From Phocoena phocoena (lineage: Eukaryota > Chordata > Mammalia > Artiodactyla > Phocoenidae): a DNA stretch of 64,000 nucleotides. The stretch is taken from contig NC_089220.1 of NCBI RefSeq assembly GCF_963924675.1, positions 58,724,639-58,788,638 of the forward strand. Reading direction: 5' to 3'. The notes under the pieces were generated by a model. It saw only the letters and a list, made by a program, of their open reading frames with translations. It had not been told where the DNA came from and ran no database searches. Position 1 is the stretch's first letter. Every line of letters starts with the position of its first letter. Shown one piece after another: positions 59,946-64,000 of this stretch. The translations under genes and the position numbers were made by a program.

Positions 59946-61439
59946 AATTTTCCTTGACGTTTTATGGCCCCTTATTTGCATGGGCCCCTTCCAAGGCCTG
60001 GGAGAGGGCCTGAAAATATGCTACATCAATCATATCTTTCTGTAAAATTTGCCAAAGTAAGATATTTTATCCCACTGCGATTTTTCTTTACTTTGTATTC
60101 CTCTTTATCATAATCCTCCTCCTATCTGGTAGTGCTGGAATGGCCACAGGTACTTTTGGGATCTAAATGAAGATAATTTCAGAATATTATTAGATTGCAT
60201 TTAATGGAATATATGTATCACTTTTGTGTATAGTAGTTATTGCTAGCCATTCTCCTATACTCCCACTACTGATGTGATGATTCATCTGGCTTCGTGACAT
60301 AAAGGTATAAGGCCAGAATTTGCAAATGAACATAGTCTATGGCATAGGAATAAAACTATAGGTAATAGAGGAGAAACAAGGGTTGAAATGTACTGAACAA
60401 GATTTAGTCTGTGGAAAATATTTCTAGTAGTCATGTATATAAGACTGTAGGCAGAAGATTCCATACTTATTGCCACCTAGTCAAAAGAGAAGTTCCCTTC
60501 TATTCTGATTATACTCAGTGATGCAGCTTATACAATTATGACCACAGAAAAATATTTTATGAGAATCATACAAAATAGAATTTATCAGAATTTCTGTATC
60601 TGTAGAAGTACTACTATAAAGATGGAGTGTATCTACTACGTGTGAGGTCACACATTTTATGCATTCTAATTATCAGATCATATCTCAATATATATGTTTC
60701 ATCTTATTCTCATGAAGCTTGGTGGTTCCTTAAAATGGTTCACAAAAGTGCCACCTTGAAACTAAACCTGAAAAATATGTGCTCCAATGACAAAGCTCCT
60801 ATATATATTCATCACTAAATTAGTGGTTGTTGTATTGACTAGGTTCTTCTATTTTTGATTGTCCAATTCATGAAGAGAAGTGAAATCATATTAACATAAG
60901 GGAAATATATTTAACTTTACTTCTCAGTTAACACAAAATAGTGACATTAACAACAACAAATCCTCATAATATAGAACTGTTATAAAGATCAGTGACAAAC
61001 TGATTAATGTCCGTGAACAATTCAAATAGTATTTAAGATTGGAGAATACTCAAGAAAACTGTGTGTTCCTTGAAATCTTACAATTCAGATAAGAAAATAC
61101 TTTAAAAGGATTTTAACCAAATTTTACAATAATTCTAAAATTTTACATGGCATTTCCAATAAACAGGTTTTGAAGCAAAAAGAACATTTCTAGCATATCC
61201 AAATAAGAAAAAAAATCATTTATGTTAGAGGAATAACCAAATTATCTTTTTCTTCTAATAAAATTGATATTATAAAATTATTGGAACATGATGAGGTAAT
61301 CAAAGAATAGAGGAGGGAAAGGATTATAGAGGTTTTTCAGGCAGTTTATTAATAAAAAATAGTATGCTAGTTTTCTGGATTTTGAAAAGCTTAAAGTATT
61401 CATAAGTTTATAAAATTTATAATTTGTTAATATTTCTTT
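59946..61439. other. No gene seen
   Basis: AT-rich, unclassified. The frames at 60282-60476 and 60627-60818 have no recognisable domain. Confidence 0.5.
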
Positions 61440-62944
61440 TCTCATCTATTTGTCATGAGAAGCATGACAGAAAATGCCTGGATTGCTTTGAATAGACTAT
61501 TGGAAGAAATATGGATGTTAATGACTCTGTTACTGAAGACTCAGAATAAAGTGAGGAGCTTGGTAAAGAAAATCTAAATTGCCTCAGAAAATATATGAAT
61601 CGTCATGAATAAACTGTTAGCAATGTGGATGTGAAAGATACTGCCAATGAGAGCTCAGAATGAAATGAGAAACATCAGCGGAAACTGGAGGAAAGCTGAT
61701 CCTTTGTTAGTGGCAGTAAGCTTAGTGGAAGTGTGTCCTGCAGTTATGTGGAAATCAGAATTTGTAAGTGATGAACTTGAATATTTAGGTGAGGAGATTT
61801 TCCAAGCAAAATGTCAAAAATACAGAAAAACTTGCATATTTATTTGGGGAAAGTGTTAAATGAACTTCTTGATGTTTATAATAAAATTTGAGAAGAAAGA
61901 GATAAATTTAGGGGAAAATTGTTAAATGAACAGGAACCAGGACTTGAGGATTTGAGAAATTTTCAAGTTATCCAGATTGCAAAAGTTGCTAAAATTAAGA
62001 GAAAGTATGCTTTAGATGGAAAACCCAGAGCATGGTTGTGTAATTTTTGCCTATGCCTCAGAAAGATCAGAAGGTCAGAGTATTCAGACATTATGTCACA
62101 TAAAAGGCTCTTTAAAGAGACTAAGGAGTATGGATCACAGATATCAGTTAAACCTAAAAGGATCTAGGAAGCTTAAGGGCATTGTCCCCCAGTCATGTGA
62201 GCAAGGCACAAGTGGGGATGGGATTATCCAGGAAAGATCTATGGACAAGTCTCTTCCTATTGACAGGAATCTCTGTGACATACATAGGAGATTCACAAGG
62301 TTTTAAGTCCTTTATACAGCAGAAACAACACCAGCTTGGACTGAAAAGGACAAAGAGAGTACAAAATGAAAGAAGTCTGTAGCTGTGCACCCTCCTGTGC
62401 TCCAAATACTAATGGCAGGAAACAGGCTGATATAAAACTACTCAGCTGCAAACACTTGATACTTTTCATGAGAAAAGGATGACTCGGATGGGAGATGCTA
62501 GAGCCTAGAGGGTAGAACCATTAACCATAGAGGATCATCCCCAAGTCTTGAAATCTAATGGAGTTTGCCAGACTGAGTTTCAAAAGTTCTTGGGACTGGT
62601 GACTACTCTTTTCCTTTCATTTTATCCATTTCTGAACTGTATGTCTGTAAATATTATCCTATGCCTGTCCCATATGTATTATGGGTGCAGATAATCTGTT
62701 CTTTAGTTTCACATGTCCATAGATGGAGAGGAAATATGCCAAGAATAGATTACCAGAGAATCTCAAATATACCTAATTTAGATGATACAAATGATGATAT
62801 TTGGGATTTTTCACCTTATGAGATTTAGATGAGACTTTGGACTTTGAGTTGATGCAGTAATGTGTTAAAACTTTGTGGGATATTGGGATGTATTGTATGT
62901 ATTTTATATGTGGGAAATGTGGATCCTTTGCAGCCAGAGGGTGG
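61440..62944 (+). mobile_element. MaLR internal region (non-coding ERVL-related)
   Basis: About 1.5 kb directly upstream of an MLT1-type LTR and in the same orientation. The last part, 'gagactttggactttgagtt' (62831) through 'agtaatgtgttaaaactttg' (62857) to 'cagccagaggg', is typical of the 3' end of MaLR internal sequence just before the LTR. The earlier part is less recognisable. Several short plus-strand frames occur (61647-61859, 61919-62167, 62016-62306), but they overlap one another and show no intact retroviral domain. No 5' LTR was identified. Confidence 0.55.
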
Positions 62945-63557
62945 ACTGTAGTAAGTACAATAGAATAACGGTCCCTCGAGATGTCCATGTTCTAATGCCT
63001 GGAGCTTGTGAATATGTTACTCTATATGGCAATAGAGAGTTTACAAACGTGATCAAGAATATGGACTCTGAGATGGAGAAATTAACCTGTATTATATGTA
63101 TATATAATCATATGAGTCTTTAAAAGTGAGGAATCTTTCCTGGCTGTGGTCAAAGACAGACGTGATGATGGAAGAGGACTCAGAAAGATGACATATGACA
63201 AAGACTTGACCTGCCATTGCTGGCTTTGAAGAGGAATGAAGGGGAACATTAACCAAAGTATTCTGTGGCCTGTAGAAGCTGAGAATGACTCTTAGTTTAT
63301 AACCAGTAAGAAAACAGGGACCTCAGTCCTGAAATTACAAGGGACTAAATTCTCCCAACAACTCAAATGAGCAAGTAAATATATCATTGCCTCAGAGATG
63401 ACAGAAAGGAGAAGAGCCCTACTGACATTTTTATTTAAGTGCAGTGTTACCTGGAGCAGACTTGTAACCTACAGAATTGTAATATAAAAATTTTATGTTG
63501 ATTAAGCCATTAAGTTTTTCATAATTTGTTATGGCAATGACATAAAATTAATACAGA
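62945..63557 (+). mobile_element. MLT1-type LTR
   Basis: The sequence follows MLT1 LTR order: 'cctcgagatgtccatgttct' (62975), 'gaatatgttactctatatgg' (63010), 'tttaaaagtgaggaatcttt' (63120), 'gctggctttgaagaggaatg' (63219), and the end with 'tgattaagccattaagtttt' (63499), 'ttgttatggcaatgacataa' and 'ttaatacag'. It is the 3' LTR of the preceding internal region. Confidence 0.82.
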
Positions 63558-64000
63558 TGTTATTGAAAACTATAAGCTTGCTATTTATAAAATAGCATGA
63601 AATTCAGTGTGGCTGTAGCACAGAGTATTTAGTTAAGATTGGCTAGTAAGGTGATGAAGCTACCAAGAAGGATGGGGCCAGATTATGCAAAGATTTTCAT
63701 CTAATGGGATTCTTGGTTATATTAAATGAAGACCAACTATAGCCACTTTAGGTAAAAAGAAGAAAGATTGGTGTTTCTATTACATAAAAAAATTTAAAAA
63801 TAGGAAAGAAAAAATCAATAACCTGGTATAAAAGTATGCAAGAGGCGTAAACATACAGTTCTCAATAAAATGAAATGTAGATAGCCCTTAAACATATTAA
63901 AGGATGACCAACTTTTCTCTCTATCAGAGAAATGTACAAACCTACCGTAAGATATAAATTCCTACTTACACATTCAAACATCCAGAAATTTGACAACACG
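63558..64000. other. No gene seen
   Basis: AT-rich sequence at the right edge with no recognised element. Confidence 0.5.

Noticed and set aside
1..64000. CRISPR array, operon, phage or bacterial defence system
   Set aside because: No spaced identical repeats, no bacterial-type gene clusters; the sequence is mammalian nuclear DNA.

Overview
This window is repeat-dense, AT-rich mammalian nuclear DNA, most likely from a cetacean (whale or dolphin). The main evidence is a set of tRNA-derived SINEs of the cetacean/hippo CHR type, with the head 'gggcttccctggtgg' and a body ending in 'gagaggccacaacagtgagaggcccgc'. They occur with cetartiodactyl-type LINE-1 3' ends and a matching L1 5'UTR. I see none of the BovB or Bov-tA repeats expected in a ruminant. 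I found no protein-coding exon, functional RNA gene, CRISPR array or bacterial-type feature. Every long open frame examined is a fragment of a mobile element, a SINE translation, or chance. The window reads as intergenic or deep intronic.

Layout. 1-840: old LTR remnant. 840-4020: mostly unclassified. 4023-9400: old antisense L1 with a younger antisense L1 3' end nested in it (6913-7740, 13-bp target-site duplication, TSD). 11861-12060: CHR SINE. 14950-16890: MIR and L2 relics. 17465-21588: long 5'-truncated sense L1 with a dead ORF2 and a CHR SINE inside it. 21733-24165: L2 and old L1 3' relics. 24206-27520: a three-layer nest in which an old antisense L1 is split by a younger, internally deleted L1 that carries its own 5'UTR and apparently a 3'-transduced flank; a CHR SINE sits further along. 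27630-32025: L1 3' ends, a MaLR LTR and a long-form CHR SINE. 32045-35540: second long sense L1. 36005-39500: L2, a Tigger-like MITE, a degenerate tandem array and a MaLR internal/LTR piece. 40075-44830: old L1 relics, including 5'UTR to endonuclease. 45330-45820: retroviral integrase relic. 48661-49409: L1 3' end with TSD. 49424-54700: mostly single-copy-looking DNA. 55250-55690: MIR split by a CHR SINE. 55690-58745: complex sequence without recognised repeats. 58745-59945: L2. 61440-63557: MaLR internal region plus MLT1-type LTR.

The elements are not a cooperating gene system. They form a layered insertion record, with L1 machinery evidently mobilising both L1 and SINE copies: most young insertions are flanked by TSDs, many next to TT/AAAA-type nick sites. 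The most notable item is the insertion at 24229-26040. Family names are from memory of repeat consensus sequences, and old-repeat boundaries are approximate.
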